Under the pieces are notes generated by a model. The model was not told the origin of the DNA. It saw nothing but the letters and a program-made list of their open reading frames with translations, and did not search any database. The position numbers were made by a program, and so were the translations under genes. A DNA stretch of 64,000 bases from contig NZ_BBCJ01000003.1 of NCBI RefSeq assembly GCF_001311985.1, forward strand, positions 122,859 to 186,858, written 5' to 3'. This document shows, piece by piece, positions 30,726 to 39,896 of the stretch (its first letter is position 1; each line of letters starts with the position of its first letter). Origin of the DNA: Geotalea toluenoxydans JCM 15764 (GTDB lineage: Bacteria; Desulfobacterota; Desulfuromonadia; Geobacterales; Geobacteraceae).

Positions 30726-32075
30726 TTAAAAGGGGAACATCCCCTTGCCCATGCCTTTCATAAGACCTTTCGGACCCAGCTTCTGCAACTGCTTGACCAC
30801 CTTCTGCGCCTCGGTGAAGCGCTTGAGCAGCTGGTTTACCTCTTGCACAGATGTGCCACTTCCCTTTGCAATGCGCAGCCTGCGGCTGCCGTTTATCATC
30901 TGATGATTCGCCCGTTCCTGGCGGGTCATGGAATCGATGATGGCCTCGATGCGCTTCAGCTCCTTCTCGCTCGGCTGAGCCCCCTGCATCTGCTTCATCA
31001 TTTTGCCCATGCCGGGGATCATCCCCATGATAGATTCCAGAGAGCCCATCTTTTTCAGTTGCTGCAGTTGAGCCTTGAAGTCATCCAGATCGAAATTGCT
31101 CTTCTTGAGCTTTTTCTGGAGACGCTCGGCCTCCTTTGTATCGAAGGTAGACTGGGCCTTTTCGATCAGGGTCAGCACATCCCCCATACCGAGAATGCGC
31201 GACACAAGGCGGTCGGCATGGAACACCTCAAGGGCATCCAGCTTCTCCCCGAGGCCGACGAATTTGACCGGCTTGCCGGTGACAGCCTTGATGGAAAGGG
31301 CTGCCCCACCCTTTGCATCACCATCCAGCTTGGTCAATACCACGCCGGTTATGCCCAATCGCTCATCAAAACCGGCCGCCACGTTGACAGCTTCCTGGCC
31401 GGTCATGGCATCGGCAACGAAGAGGATTTCGCGGGGCTCTGCAGCCTCGCGGATGTGCACAAGCTCGTCCATCAGATAATCATCGATCTGATGACGACCG
31501 GCAGTATCGAAAATGACCGTATCAAAGCCGGAAAGTTCGGCGTATTTCAGTGCCTTGCTGCAGATATCAACCGGCTTCTGATCCGCATGGGAATCGAATA
31601 CCTCTATTGACAGCTGCCTGCCCAGGGTTTTCAGCTGCTCGATTGCCGCCGGACGATAAACGTCAGCTGGGACCAGAAGCGGCTTCCTGCGCTGGGACTT
31701 CAGCAACTTGGCCAGCTTTCCGCAGCTGGTCGTTTTTCCTGCACCCTGAAGGCCGACCATCATGATCGACACCGGCGGCTTGGCAGCCAGATCGAGACTG
31801 TTGTCCTCGCCACCACCCATTAGAGCGACTAACTCATCATGGACTATCTTGACTACCTGCTGGCCGGGTGAAAGGCTCTGCAGAACAAGTGTGCCGACAG
31901 CCTTTTCCCGAACCCGCTCGACAAAATCCTTTACGACCTTGAAGTTGACATCTGCCTCAAGTAAGGCCAGGCGCACTTCACGCAAGGCTTCCTTGACATT
32001 GTCTTCGGTCATGACTCCCTGACCGCGCAGTTTTTTAAAGACCGATTCTAGTTTATCGGAAAGGGTATCAAACAT
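30726..32075 (-). CDS. ffh: signal recognition particle protein Ffh
   Basis: The GTPase of the signal recognition particle targets nascent membrane proteins to FtsY. The 449-residue protein has an N domain, G domain (GLQGAGKTTSCGKLAKLL at about residue 107; DTAGRHQIDDYLMDEL; TKLDGDAKGGAALS) and a methionine-rich M domain (SIMGMIPGMGKMMKQMQ; SRRLRIAKGSGTSVQEVNQL). The Met-rich C-terminus ends GLMKGMGKGMFPF. In the G3 motif a His replaces the common Leu (DTAGRH), a minor variation. The frame is intact. It is the first gene of the operon. Confidence 0.97.
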   Translation of the reverse strand: MFDTLSDKLESVFKKLRGQGVMTEDNVKEALREVRLALLEADVNFKVVKDFVERVREKAVGTLVLQSLSPGQQVVKIVHDELVALMGGGEDNSLDLAAKPPVSIMMVGLQGAGKTTSCGKLAKLLKSQRRKPLLVPADVYRPAAIEQLKTLGRQLSIEVFDSHADQKPVDICSKALKYAELSGFDTVIFDTAGRHQIDDYLMDELVHIREAAEPREILFVADAMTGQEAVNVAAGFDERLGITGVVLTKLDGDAKGGAALSIKAVTGKPVKFVGLGEKLDALEVFHADRLVSRILGMGDVLTLIEKAQSTFDTKEAERLQKKLKKSNFDLDDFKAQLQQLKKMGSLESIMGMIPGMGKMMKQMQGAQPSEKELKRIEAIIDSMTRQERANHQMINGSRRLRIAKGSGTSVQEVNQLLKRFTEAQKVVKQLQKLGPKGLMKGMGKGMFPF

Positions 32076-32160
32076 GAAAACTCTGTCGCAAATTCAGTTA
32101 GTTAGGTAGCATTTCAAAACAGCTGACGAAAAAGCGCACTTTGCCACTTGTAAAGGGGTA

Positions 32161-32190
32161 ACTTTAGAGGAATGTCCAGCTTTTTGTCAA
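32161..32190 (-). promoter_or_regulatory. candidate sigma70 promoter of the ffh operon
   Basis: On the - strand, TTGACA (32190-32185) is followed after 18 bases by TAAAGT (32166-32161), about 90 bases before the ffh ATG. The 148-base gap holds nothing else recognisable. Confidence 0.55.
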
Positions 32191-32223
32191 GATAAATTTA
32201 AACTGCATAACCGTCTGGATAAT

Positions 32224-32814
32224 TCACAGGCGGATTACCGATCGAGCCTTCAGCATGCTTTCGGCAATGGTAAACATATTGGTCACCGAACCGGCAGCCA
32301 GCTTGTCCTTGCAGTGGAAAAAATCGAGGCATACGCCGCAGGAAAACACTTCGCAGCCCTGATTTTCCAACTTTTCCAGGACCTCGACGATCTCGGAACC
32401 CGCAGTGGTCAAGAGAACACCGGTATTGATGAAAAAGATGCTGTCGGGAAGTTCTTTCACATCAAGCAGCGTGATCATAAAATTTTTCATCAGGAGACGC
32501 CCCAACTCCTCAGGCCCATCCCCAAGACGGTCGGAACCCACCAGTATTATTGATTTACCCTCTCCCACCGGAGCATTCGTCTTACCCACCTCCGGGGAAA
32601 TCCCATTGCCGGACAAAACGAGGGAATATCCACCTTCAACAGGGGTTTCCGCCACCATAAGTCCCCTGTTCGCAGCAAAGCGCGAGACGTTTTCCCGAGG
32701 GGCGCCGCCATCCACAAGCACTGTCAGCGACTCGCCCGGGTTTTCTTCCAACGCCCGCTTTACCGTCACAACCGGCTGAGGACACGCCATATTCCTGCAA
32801 TCAATTGTTTTCAA
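32224..32814 (-). CDS. yedF: YedF-type sulfurtransferase-like selenium metabolism protein
   Basis: The start is read as TTG at 32814 because GGAGG lies seven bases upstream and the TusA/SirA domain begins at once (LKTIDCRNMACPQPVVTVKR). The upstream ATG at 32880 would overlap the previous gene and lacks such a site. Residues 1-75 are the TusA-like domain with the Cys-Pro motif CPQPV. Residues about 95-197 are a DsrE-like domain with conserved cysteines in GCEVFSCGVCLDFF. In related bacteria it accompanies selenium-handling genes. About 196 residues; the frame is intact. Confidence 0.87.
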   Translation of the reverse strand: MKTIDCRNMACPQPVVTVKRALEENPGESLTVLVDGGAPRENVSRFAANRGLMVAETPVEGGYSLVLSGNGISPEVGKTNAPVGEGKSIILVGSDRLGDGPEELGRLLMKNFMITLLDVKELPDSIFFINTGVLLTTAGSEIVEVLEKLENQGCEVFSCGVCLDFFHCKDKLAAGSVTNMFTIAESMLKARSVIRL

Positions 32815-32839
32815 TCCAGAACCTCCACCTTCAATGATA

Positions 32840-33097
32840 TTACTCCAGCACTCTGACAAACTGACCCTTTTGCTTCGCATACAGCTCTGCCGGAAGGAGC
32901 CCTTCTTCGGAAAGAACTGCTTCGACCTCTTGGCGCAGAGCCGATTGGTATCTGATTGCCAGTCCGCAATCGGACTGTAGCGCCCTTGGCACAGGAATCA
33001 GCAGAATGGCCATCTTCCTCTGCTTCAATATCTTTTCGGCTTTCATGACTCGATGAATGGAATTGAAAACCGCAACATAATCACCGTCCTGAACCAC
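32840..33097 (-). CDS. DUF3343 family protein (putative Se/S carrier-like)
   Basis: The 85-residue protein begins with GTG at 33097 behind AAAGGAT. It contains YVAVFNSIHRVMKAEKILKQ, IPVPRALQSDCGLAIRY and a single conserved-looking Cys, as in the DUF3343 proteins found beside YedF. yedF starts 25 bases further on, so the two are probably translated from one message. The proposed carrier role is from family context only. Confidence 0.8.
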   Translation of the reverse strand: MVQDGDYVAVFNSIHRVMKAEKILKQRKMAILLIPVPRALQSDCGLAIRYQSALRQEVEAVLSEEGLLPAELYAKQKGQFVRVLE

Positions 33098-33236
33098 AAT
33101 CTAATCCTTTCATCAAACTGAATCCCGGAACCAGCAAACCCTGCATACCTGCCGGTATCACAATAGTTTTTCAATAGCTGTCAAGCACGTTGACAAAGAT
33201 TATCGAAATCCATAGTATACCGGGGTGAGGTAAAGA

Positions 33237-33491
33237 ATGCATCTCATTTTGACATTCGGCGGTCTGCTGGCCTTTGCCCTGCTCATCAACGTGCCCTTCG
33301 GCTACTTGCGGCAGAATTACGAGAAGTTCACCTTCGGCTGGTATTTCTACGTTCACATTTCCATCCCCATCATCATCTATCTGAGGATAAAATCGGGCCT
33401 CAGCTGGAAATTCATTCCCTTTACACTTGGCAGCGCCATCGTGGGTCAGATAATCGGCGGAAGAATTCGCAGAAGGAAAACCATTGACTGA
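33237..33491 (+). CDS. small membrane protein, unknown
   Basis: The 84-residue protein begins MHLILTFGGLLAFALLINVP at 33237 behind GGTGAGG. It has two or three hydrophobic stretches (residues 3-22, 35-50, 60-76) and a basic C-terminus (GRIRRRKTID). I do not recognise a family. It overlaps the next gene by eight bases, so the two are probably co-expressed. It is transcribed away from the yedF pair. Confidence 0.65.
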   Translation: MHLILTFGGLLAFALLINVPFGYLRQNYEKFTFGWYFYVHISIPIIIYLRIKSGLSWKFIPFTLGSAIVGQIIGGRIRRRKTID

Positions 33492-33957
33492 CAAACGACC
33501 AAGGATGAAACGGCCGGCAGCAATCGCCGATCTGCTTGCCGAAATCTTTCAGGATAAGCCCGCCGGCAAGCGCCTGAAGGAGGGGAAAATCTGGCTGGTC
33601 TGGGAGAGATCGGTCGGAGAACAGATAGCCGCCCGCGCCAGACCGGCAGCATTCCGTGATGGCACGCTGACCGTATCCGTTGACAATGCCCCATGGATGC
33701 AGCAGTTGACCTATCTTAAAGAAGAGATCATTGCCAGGCTCAATAAAAATATCGGCGAAGAACTGATAACCGATATTTACCTTAAAGCAGGAAGCAGTTC
33801 AATACCCGTAGCTGAACGCCCCCCGACCACCACTCCATGCAGAATCATCTCCACTGAAGAACAGCAACTCATCCAGGACCACACCGCATCCATCTCCGAC
33901 CCCGAGCTGAAGCTGCTCATCTCCAGCCTGATGGGTAAACACCTGGAAAGAAACTAG
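33484..33957 (+). CDS. DUF721 (DciA-like) family protein
   Basis: The 157-residue protein starts with TTG at 33484, inside the end of the membrane-protein gene. The DUF721 pattern is visible: AIADLLAEIFQDKPAGKRL, VWERSVGEQIAARARPAAFRDGTL, SVDNAPWMQQLTYLKEEII. Relatives include DciA, a DnaB helicase loader, but short members such as this one have no settled function. The TAG stop (33955-33957) lies inside the CTAG at the left end of a miniature element. Confidence 0.8.
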   Translation: MTDKRPRMKRPAAIADLLAEIFQDKPAGKRLKEGKIWLVWERSVGEQIAARARPAAFRDGTLTVSVDNAPWMQQLTYLKEEIIARLNKNIGEELITDIYLKAGSSSIPVAERPPTTTPCRIISTEEQQLIQDHTASISDPELKLLISSLMGKHLERN

Positions 33958-34116
33958 TGTCACGTGCGGTTAAATCTTTCTGATAATTTCGGGTCTTTTG
34001 GCCCCCGGCTGTGTTGTTGCTCCTCGGCTTAGGGTGCTAGGCCTGCGTCGCCGCGCCTTGCCGGGAACCAAAATCCCTCGAAATTCTAGCAGAGAACTAA
34101 CCGCACGGGACACTAG
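33954..34116. mobile_element. second foldback miniature element in a CTAG site (MITE-like)
   Basis: The outer ends read CTAGTGTCACGTGCGGTTA and, complemented from the right end, CTAGTGTCCCGTGCGGTTA, with one mismatch. The arms continue as an imperfect palindrome for about 50 bases (AATTTCGGGTCTTTTGGCCCCCGG facing AATTTCGAGGGATTTTGGTTCCCGG in part). The element is 163 bases and non-coding. As with the element at 23824, CTAG is found at both ends, consistent with a duplicated TA inside CTAG. The repeat sequence differs from that of the first element, so it is a distinct family. The left CTAG contains the stop codon of the DUF721 gene. Confidence 0.78.
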
Positions 34117-34265
34117 TGCCCTTGGGGCTTGTCCACCGCAAATTAAGGGATTTTGGCGCGACGAGCAGACATAGCAGGGACCTAAACCGTAGAGACCTGA
34201 TACCGCCAAGCAAAAGCCCAAGAATGTAAGGAAGGAACCAGACGTCAGGCACACCAGTGCTTGCA
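34117..34265. repeat. possible decayed foldback element next to the second MITE
   Basis: This 149-base gap contains AAGGGATTTTGG and GACGAGCAGACATAGCAGG, which resemble the inside of the neighbouring element. Its ends (TAGTGCCC and CACCAGTGC) may be remnants of an inverted repeat. The match is loose; it could also be ordinary intergenic DNA. Confidence 0.3.
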
Positions 34266-35885
34266 TCAGTTTACCAACCGATAAAAAGCAACGGCGTAGT
34301 TCCGCGTCTTTGACCTGTAAAGTCCCTCAAAAGCCAGCCCGGGAGGCGGCATCATGATCTCTTCATCGGAATATCTCTCTCCCACCATCTCCTTTACCAC
34401 CAGATCAACTTTGTTCTGTCTGGCAAACTGCAGTAACCGGGGAGGATCTGCCACAGGTTCCGGCGTCCATAGTCCGTCGAGATGATAGATAAGCTTGCTC
34501 CAGGCAACCATGTAGTTCTTTCCCGGCCCGAATCTATCCACAGCCCACTTGCCAGCCATGGCCAACTCGCCGGTGTACTCTGCACGTATCCGGTTATATT
34601 GTGATTGTTGCTGCACCTTCATTTCCTTCACCAGAATAAACCGGCTGCAGATCAAAACTGTGGCAATGGCAACTGCCATACAAGCAACACGTTCTTCTGC
34701 TCCTTCTCTTCCTCTTATCCGCCAGAGTCCTGCAACGGCAAAAACAGCCCCCCGCACAGCCAGAATAATCAGCAATGGAGCATAGGGAACCAGATATTTC
34801 CACCATCCCTCGGTAAAAACCGGCAGAACGAAGAGAATTAAAAACGGGGCAAAGACTATGGCCTTTTTCTGCCGAGACAATGGCCCCCAGGGAAAAAAGA
34901 GAGCCAACAGCGCAGGCACGGCAAAATAAATGGGAAAGACCTGCGGGTAATGCTCCATTCCGCTGCCGTTGGGGATGCGTCCCGGCACCATTGCCGCAAG
35001 GTTCTGCAGATAGATCTTGGCGCTTTTACCGGGATGGCTCATGAGGTAAACTACCAGATCCCCCGCTCCTTGCGGCTTTTGCCACCCCAACTTCCCGTCG
35101 GCGGTCACCCCCCACAGCTCATCGTTAAATATCTCACCCTTATCGTTATCGTGATAGGTCCGGCTTTTCATCCACGTCATCACGTAGGAGGTCTTCGGGC
35201 TGATCACCCATGCACCGTAATGCTTATGCAAAAAAAGCAGGTATGGGGATGAAACAACGAAGAAGACAACAAGTACGGTGCAGCAAAGCTTTGTCAGTCG
35301 CCCTCGTTCCATGGAACTGCCGCTACTGATAAGCAGCAGGCAGATAAAGAGCAGGATAAGAAAGCCTTCAGACCTTGAAAGATATGTGCCTGAGAAAGAA
35401 ACCCCAGTGAGGGCCGCCCATCCGAAGGATTTTTTCTCGATGCACAGGATAAACAGCCCCAGTGAAAGCACGAGAAGCAGCGTATAAAGAACTTCAGCCT
35501 CAGAGGAAAAAGAAATGGACAACAGGTGGGGAAAGCATGCCGTGGTTACCGCCGCACAGAGTGCCGTTGTGCGGTCGAAAAGCCTGGCGGCAAGAAAATA
35601 AACCGCAAGTGCCAGGAAAAAACCGGAAACTGCCGAAACAATGCCGGCTGCAACAACAAGCTCCCTAATGCCTGCAACATATGAAACTGCAGCAATGACC
35701 ATGGAAAACAATGGTGGGAACCATAGTGCCTGCCAGCCCAGTCCCTCGCCCAAGAGTAGGTTTCTGGCGATCTGAAGATAAACGGCCCCATCCGCGCTTA
35801 CCCCCGGTACGTGATAATTACGAATAAAGACAACCAGCACCGTGACAAGTACAACAGCGGAAATTATGAACAATTTGGTACGCAT
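34266..35885 (-). CDS. GT-C-type integral membrane glycosyltransferase
   Basis: The 539-residue protein has about ten hydrophobic segments. An acidic residue follows the first segment (VSADGAVYLQIARNLLLGEG), as expected for lipid-phosphosugar-dependent GT-C enzymes of the ArnT/PMT kind. The soluble C-terminal part (from about residue 440) lies outside the membrane. The frame is intact. It is 9 bases after the GT2 gene at 36635, which resembles the synthases that make the lipid-linked donor, so the two may work in sequence. The sugar and acceptor are unknown. Confidence 0.78.
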   Translation of the reverse strand: MRTKLFIISAVVLVTVLVVFIRNYHVPGVSADGAVYLQIARNLLLGEGLGWQALWFPPLFSMVIAAVSYVAGIRELVVAAGIVSAVSGFFLALAVYFLAARLFDRTTALCAAVTTACFPHLLSISFSSEAEVLYTLLLVLSLGLFILCIEKKSFGWAALTGVSFSGTYLSRSEGFLILLFICLLLISSGSSMERGRLTKLCCTVLVVFFVVSSPYLLFLHKHYGAWVISPKTSYVMTWMKSRTYHDNDKGEIFNDELWGVTADGKLGWQKPQGAGDLVVYLMSHPGKSAKIYLQNLAAMVPGRIPNGSGMEHYPQVFPIYFAVPALLALFFPWGPLSRQKKAIVFAPFLILFVLPVFTEGWWKYLVPYAPLLIILAVRGAVFAVAGLWRIRGREGAEERVACMAVAIATVLICSRFILVKEMKVQQQSQYNRIRAEYTGELAMAGKWAVDRFGPGKNYMVAWSKLIYHLDGLWTPEPVADPPRLLQFARQNKVDLVVKEMVGERYSDEEIMMPPPGLAFEGLYRSKTRNYAVAFYRLVN

Positions 35886-35894
35886 GACGATGTC

Positions 35895-36635
35895 CTATAT
35901 GTGGAATATCCGCCCCTTGCAAAGCCCGGCCTTTGCCAGTCGGAACTGCAACGACGTCTTCAGGACTCCTAAGCCGTAAATGACACTCCGCCGGAAATTA
36001 ATGGAAGATGCTTCCTCAAAGTACTTGGTCGGGCAACTGACCTCGCCGATGCGGTAACCGAACCAGACGATTTGGGCCAGCATCTGGTTGTCGAAGACGA
36101 AATCCTCCGAGTTTGCATGCAGGGGAAGCCTTTCCAGAACTTCGCGGGAAAAAGCCCTGTAACCGGTGTGGTATTCGGAAAGCTTGTGACCCAGCATCAC
36201 GTTTTCGAAGAAGGTGAGAAAGCGGTTGGCAACGTATTTGTAAAGGGGCATTCCCCCTTTCAAGGCGCCTATTCCCAGAATGCGCGAGGCGAGCACCGCG
36301 TCGAACTCGCCGTAGGCTATCATGGCGGCCATGGCAGTAACCAGTTTCGGCGTATATTGATAGTCCGGATGCAGCATGATGACAATATCCGCCCCCAGAT
36401 CGAGTGCTGCCCTGTAGCAGGTCTTCTGATTACCGCCATATCCCCGGTTGTTCTGGTGAACAATGGTCCTGATGCCCAGGCGACGGGCAACGTCGGCAGT
36501 GTCATCGCGGCTGGCATCATCCACAAGGACCACCTCGTCGACACACTCGAAGGGTATCTCCCGGTACGTTATTTCCAGTGTCTTCGCCGCATTGTAAGCA
36601 GGAAGCACTACCGCAATTTTTTTACCATTCAGCAT
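35895..36635 (-). CDS. GT2 glycosyltransferase, dolichyl-phosphate mannose synthase-like
   Basis: The 246-residue protein has a GT-A fold start ([20 protein letters not shown]), the metal-binding acidic motif in [26 protein letters not shown], and [15 protein letters not shown]. It resembles DPM1-like synthases that load a sugar on polyprenyl phosphate. There is no long membrane tail. The frame is intact. It starts directly after the stop of the methyltransferase gene and precedes the GT-C gene. Confidence 0.85.
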   Translation of the reverse strand: MLNGKKIAVVLPAYNAAKTLEITYREIPFECVDEVVLVDDASRDDTADVARRLGIRTIVHQNNRGYGGNQKTCYRAALDLGADIVIMLHPDYQYTPKLVTAMAAMIAYGEFDAVLASRILGIGALKGGMPLYKYVANRFLTFFENVMLGHKLSEYHTGYRAFSREVLERLPLHANSEDFVFDNQMLAQIVWFGYRIGEVSCPTKYFEEASSINFRRSVIYGLGVLKTSLQFRLAKAGLCKGRIFHI

Positions 36636-37420
36636 TCACCCCTCCTTTTCCTCTGCAGGCTCAATCCCCATCACCTTGCACATTTCCGCAGTGTAACGGC
36701 CCTCTGCATCGCGGACGATGAACGGAGGATCTACGATCAGGTCCCCCCTGCGCCCTTTGGCCAGCTCCACCATGAACATTCCCCCCCCGGATTGGGCGGT
36801 GTCATGGACCAGCCGCAGGCGAAGCGGGGCAAGTTTCAGGGGCACGGCTTCCGCAAAAAGCTCTGCCAGCTTGATACGTGGTAAATGAAGCAAATCCTCC
36901 CCCCGGGCTTGACCAGATACTTGGCAATGGCCATGAAATCCGCCAGGGTTGCCGTAGTTTCGTGGCGTGCCTTGTCCCGCCCCTGTTTCGGACTTATTCG
37001 ACCGGTGGAGGGCTTGCGGTAAGGGGGATTGGACACCACCAGATCGAAGGACGACACGGGAAAGAGCCTCCTCAGGTTGCCGATGTCCTCGGCGACTACC
37101 GACACTCTGTCGGCAAGTCCGTTCAGGGAGGTATTCTGCCGCGCCAGTTCGGCCATCGATTCCTGGAATTCGACGCCGACGACCGTAACGCCTTTCCCTT
37201 GCCCAGCCAAAAGCAACGGCATGATGCCGCACCCAGTCCCCAGGTCGGCCACCCTCGCCCGATCCGGGACGCCGGCAAAGGCACAGAGGAGGAGCGGGTC
37301 CAGAGAGAAGCGGTAGCCGTTGGCCGGCTGGACTATTTTCTGTCCATGCAACTTGAGTTCATCGATGGTGACCCCGTTCTCCCCCTGATGCTGTGCCCGC
37401 TCAGTGCATCGTTCCTTCAT
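36636..37420 (-). CDS. TrmN6-like SAM-dependent methyltransferase (frameshifted as read)
   Basis: The start at 37420 overlaps the end of the YfhO gene by 20 bases. The N-terminal half has the SAM-binding motif VADLGTGCGIMPLLLAGQG and the adenine-N6 catalytic motif NPPYRKP (in SFDLVVSNPPYR). QPANGYRFSLDPLLLCAF is typical of the YfiC/TrmN6 group, which methylates A37 of tRNA1(Val). A frame change near 36890 rejoins the C-terminus IKLAELFAEAVPLKLAPLRL to GGGMFMVELAKGRRGDL. The repaired length is about 261 residues. It is an odd housekeeping gene among polysaccharide genes. Confidence 0.82.
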
Positions 37421-39825
37421 GGAACTCCCGCTTCCTACGCCGATACAATTCTGTTACCGCCAGGGCAGCAATAAAGACAAAGGAGGCCAGCGTCAGGTAT
37501 TTGCCGATCTTGAACGGCAGCGGATCGAAGCGGAACTCGACCCGGTGCTGTCCCGGCCCCACATAGACTCCCCGCAGGATGTGATCGACCGGATAAATTT
37601 CCTCCCGCTTCCCGTCCACCATGACATGCCACCATTTGTAGTACTTTTCGCCCAGCACCAGCAGGGCATTATCGGATGCTGTCACATTGACGACAATCCG
37701 GTTCGGCTCGAAGACCGCCACTTCGGCATTGCCGGTAAGGTTTCCCTGCCCTTTCGGAGCCAATCCGGCGGGGGGCGGGGTCTCCACCAGGGCGGTCCGG
37801 GCCGGGTTGAAATAGGGACTTCTCATCATTACCAGCTGCTGCTCTGGATTTGCCACCAGCTGCACCTCGGGGACCAACCAGGCCTTGGGCAGCACCTGCC
37901 TGTTTTCCAGCACCACGGAACCGTTCTGCGAGTCGAAGACCGGTTGGTACTGGTCTGCCAGGTTTTGCTTCTCCTCCTCATACTGGCCGCGCGGCATCAC
38001 CAGGTACTTGAGATTGACCAGGTTGGGCATTGCACCGGTGAGGGAAAAGGCATCGAGGAACTCCCGGTAGCGTTTTTCGCTGACCGTTACATATGCGGAA
38101 ATATTGGCCAGGCCGAAATCGGCATAGTAGGCCGAGGACTGTTCGTTGATGGGCTGCATGCGGTATCGGTCAATATTCTTCTCCAGAAACGCCACCACAT
38201 CGGTTTTCGTCTTCGTCTTGTCGGCCACCGGCGGAGCGGTCAAGACGAAGAAATTGGTATTGACCCGCCACAGATCTCCCAGCAGGAGAATGACCAAAAC
38301 GGGCAGCAGCAGACGAGTCGGCAGCCATCTTCTGGTCCAGACAAGAAGAACCGCCAGATAAACGAAAGCAACACCGAAGGCGATGCCTGCTTCGCGCACG
38401 GCATTGCCATAACGGTCAGCGGCCAAACCCGCCCCCCACTGGTACCGGGTCGGTTCGCCGATGGTAGCCGGCAGAAACCGCACGGCCGATTCTGCACCGA
38501 AGGCAAGCCAGAGCCACAGGAGACCGATGAAGGTGACGAAGAGGCCACTGCCGGCCAACCAGTACTTCAACGGGCGCGACTGGGGAGTTGCCTCGGCGAG
38601 AATGCCCATGCCCCGACCGGTAAGCACGGCGACGGCAAAGGCAAAGAGAAAGAGGATCATCTTCGGCACCCGGAATGTGGAAAAGCCGGGCAGGTGATCA
38701 AACATGAATTGATAGACGAAGGTATATTTGCCCAGAGCCATCAGTAACGTGGCCCCCATGAGAAACAGAAAGAACCGGTCGGCGAGCTCCCTGCGTCGGG
38801 TGAAGACAAGCGGCACCAGGAACCAGGGCAACAGCCCCAGATAGTCATTGGTCTGGGTAAAATGCATCCTTCCCCAGTAAAAGACCTGGCCGGGGGCGGG
38901 CACATCCCCCCCCTCCTGGCGGGACAGGCCGAAGAAGCCGGGAACGGCATAGGTAAGGATCTCCTCGGGGGGCATGGACCAACTCATGCCCTCCTCCTGG
39001 CTCATCCCCCCCCCCGCTCCGATTGCCGCGACCAGCTGAAGATAGGGGCAAAGGACATGGCGATGGTGGTGAAGAAGAGCATTACCATGACCACAGCAAG
39101 GGCAAGATCCTTGCGGAACGCCGGCAGGTATCCCTTTCCTTTAGAAACGAATGCCTCCCCCACGTGGAAGAACCAGTAAGCGCCAACCGCCAGGCAGGTG
39201 TAAAAGGATATCTGCCAATGCATGTTGAAAAACTGCACCGCCAGCATCAGGGAGGTCATGGCATAGTGGAACAGCCTGCCGCTCCTGATCGCCCGCTCCA
39301 GGAAATACAGCACCCACGGCAGCCAGCTGATTCCTTCAATTTTTTGAATATGCCCGGCATTGATCAGCGAGGCGGTCTCCGTCCCCAGGGAAAAGATGAG
39401 CCCGGCGGTAAAGGAGCCAAAACGGCCGATGCCGATCAGACGGCAATAAAAATAGGTTCCGATCCCCCCCACAAAAGGGAGAGAACCGCCAGCCAGGCGA
39501 TGCTGGAGGGGAACGGGAAATAATGCTGAATCAGGAAACGGTGGAAAAGAAGGCCTATGGCATTCCACCCCCCCTCCAGGGTCCGACCGCCGTCCATGAG
39601 TGGCTCCCATGAGGCATGAAACAGGGTGGGAATGGAGGCAAGATACGCACCGAGCGGCTGGTTTTTAACCTCTTTCGCCCCCCAGAAAAACTGGGTAATG
39701 ACGTCCGAAGCGCGGATGATCTGCTCAGTAAAGAGCAGCCTGTTGCAAAAGGCGATGACGATCACCGCCATCAGTCCCACATAGAACCAGTCTTTTTCGA
39801 AAATGCCCTTTTTCTCTTTATGCAT
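37401..39825 (-). CDS. YfhO-family membrane protein (frameshifted as read)
   Basis: Three consecutive frames make one protein of about 807 residues: FYVGLMAVIVIAFCNRLLF (from 39825), then GHIQKIEGISWLPWVLYFLE, then YAVPGFFGL to the end at 37401. Frame changes lie near 39480 and 39003. There are about a dozen hydrophobic segments and a periplasmic region with RYREFLDAF and LVNLKYLVMPRGQ, then YYKWWHVMVDGK. These are YfhO features; YfhO-type proteins add sugars to surface polymers in some Gram-positive bacteria. The role here is inferred from its place in the polysaccharide locus. Confidence 0.8.
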
Positions 39826-39896
39826 AGGTGTGCTACCCCCCAGCTATATCCGATGTTTTAGACACGAGCCGCCAGACCGCCCAGCGACCTCGCATA

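Noticed and set aside
23824..34116. Intact insertion sequence or transposase
   Set aside because: No transposase-like frame was found in or near the foldback elements; they are non-coding.
37404..38747. 447-codon open frame on the + strand
   Set aside because: It is antisense to conserved YfhO sequence, has a His/Gln-rich composition and no recognisable domain, so it is a shadow frame.
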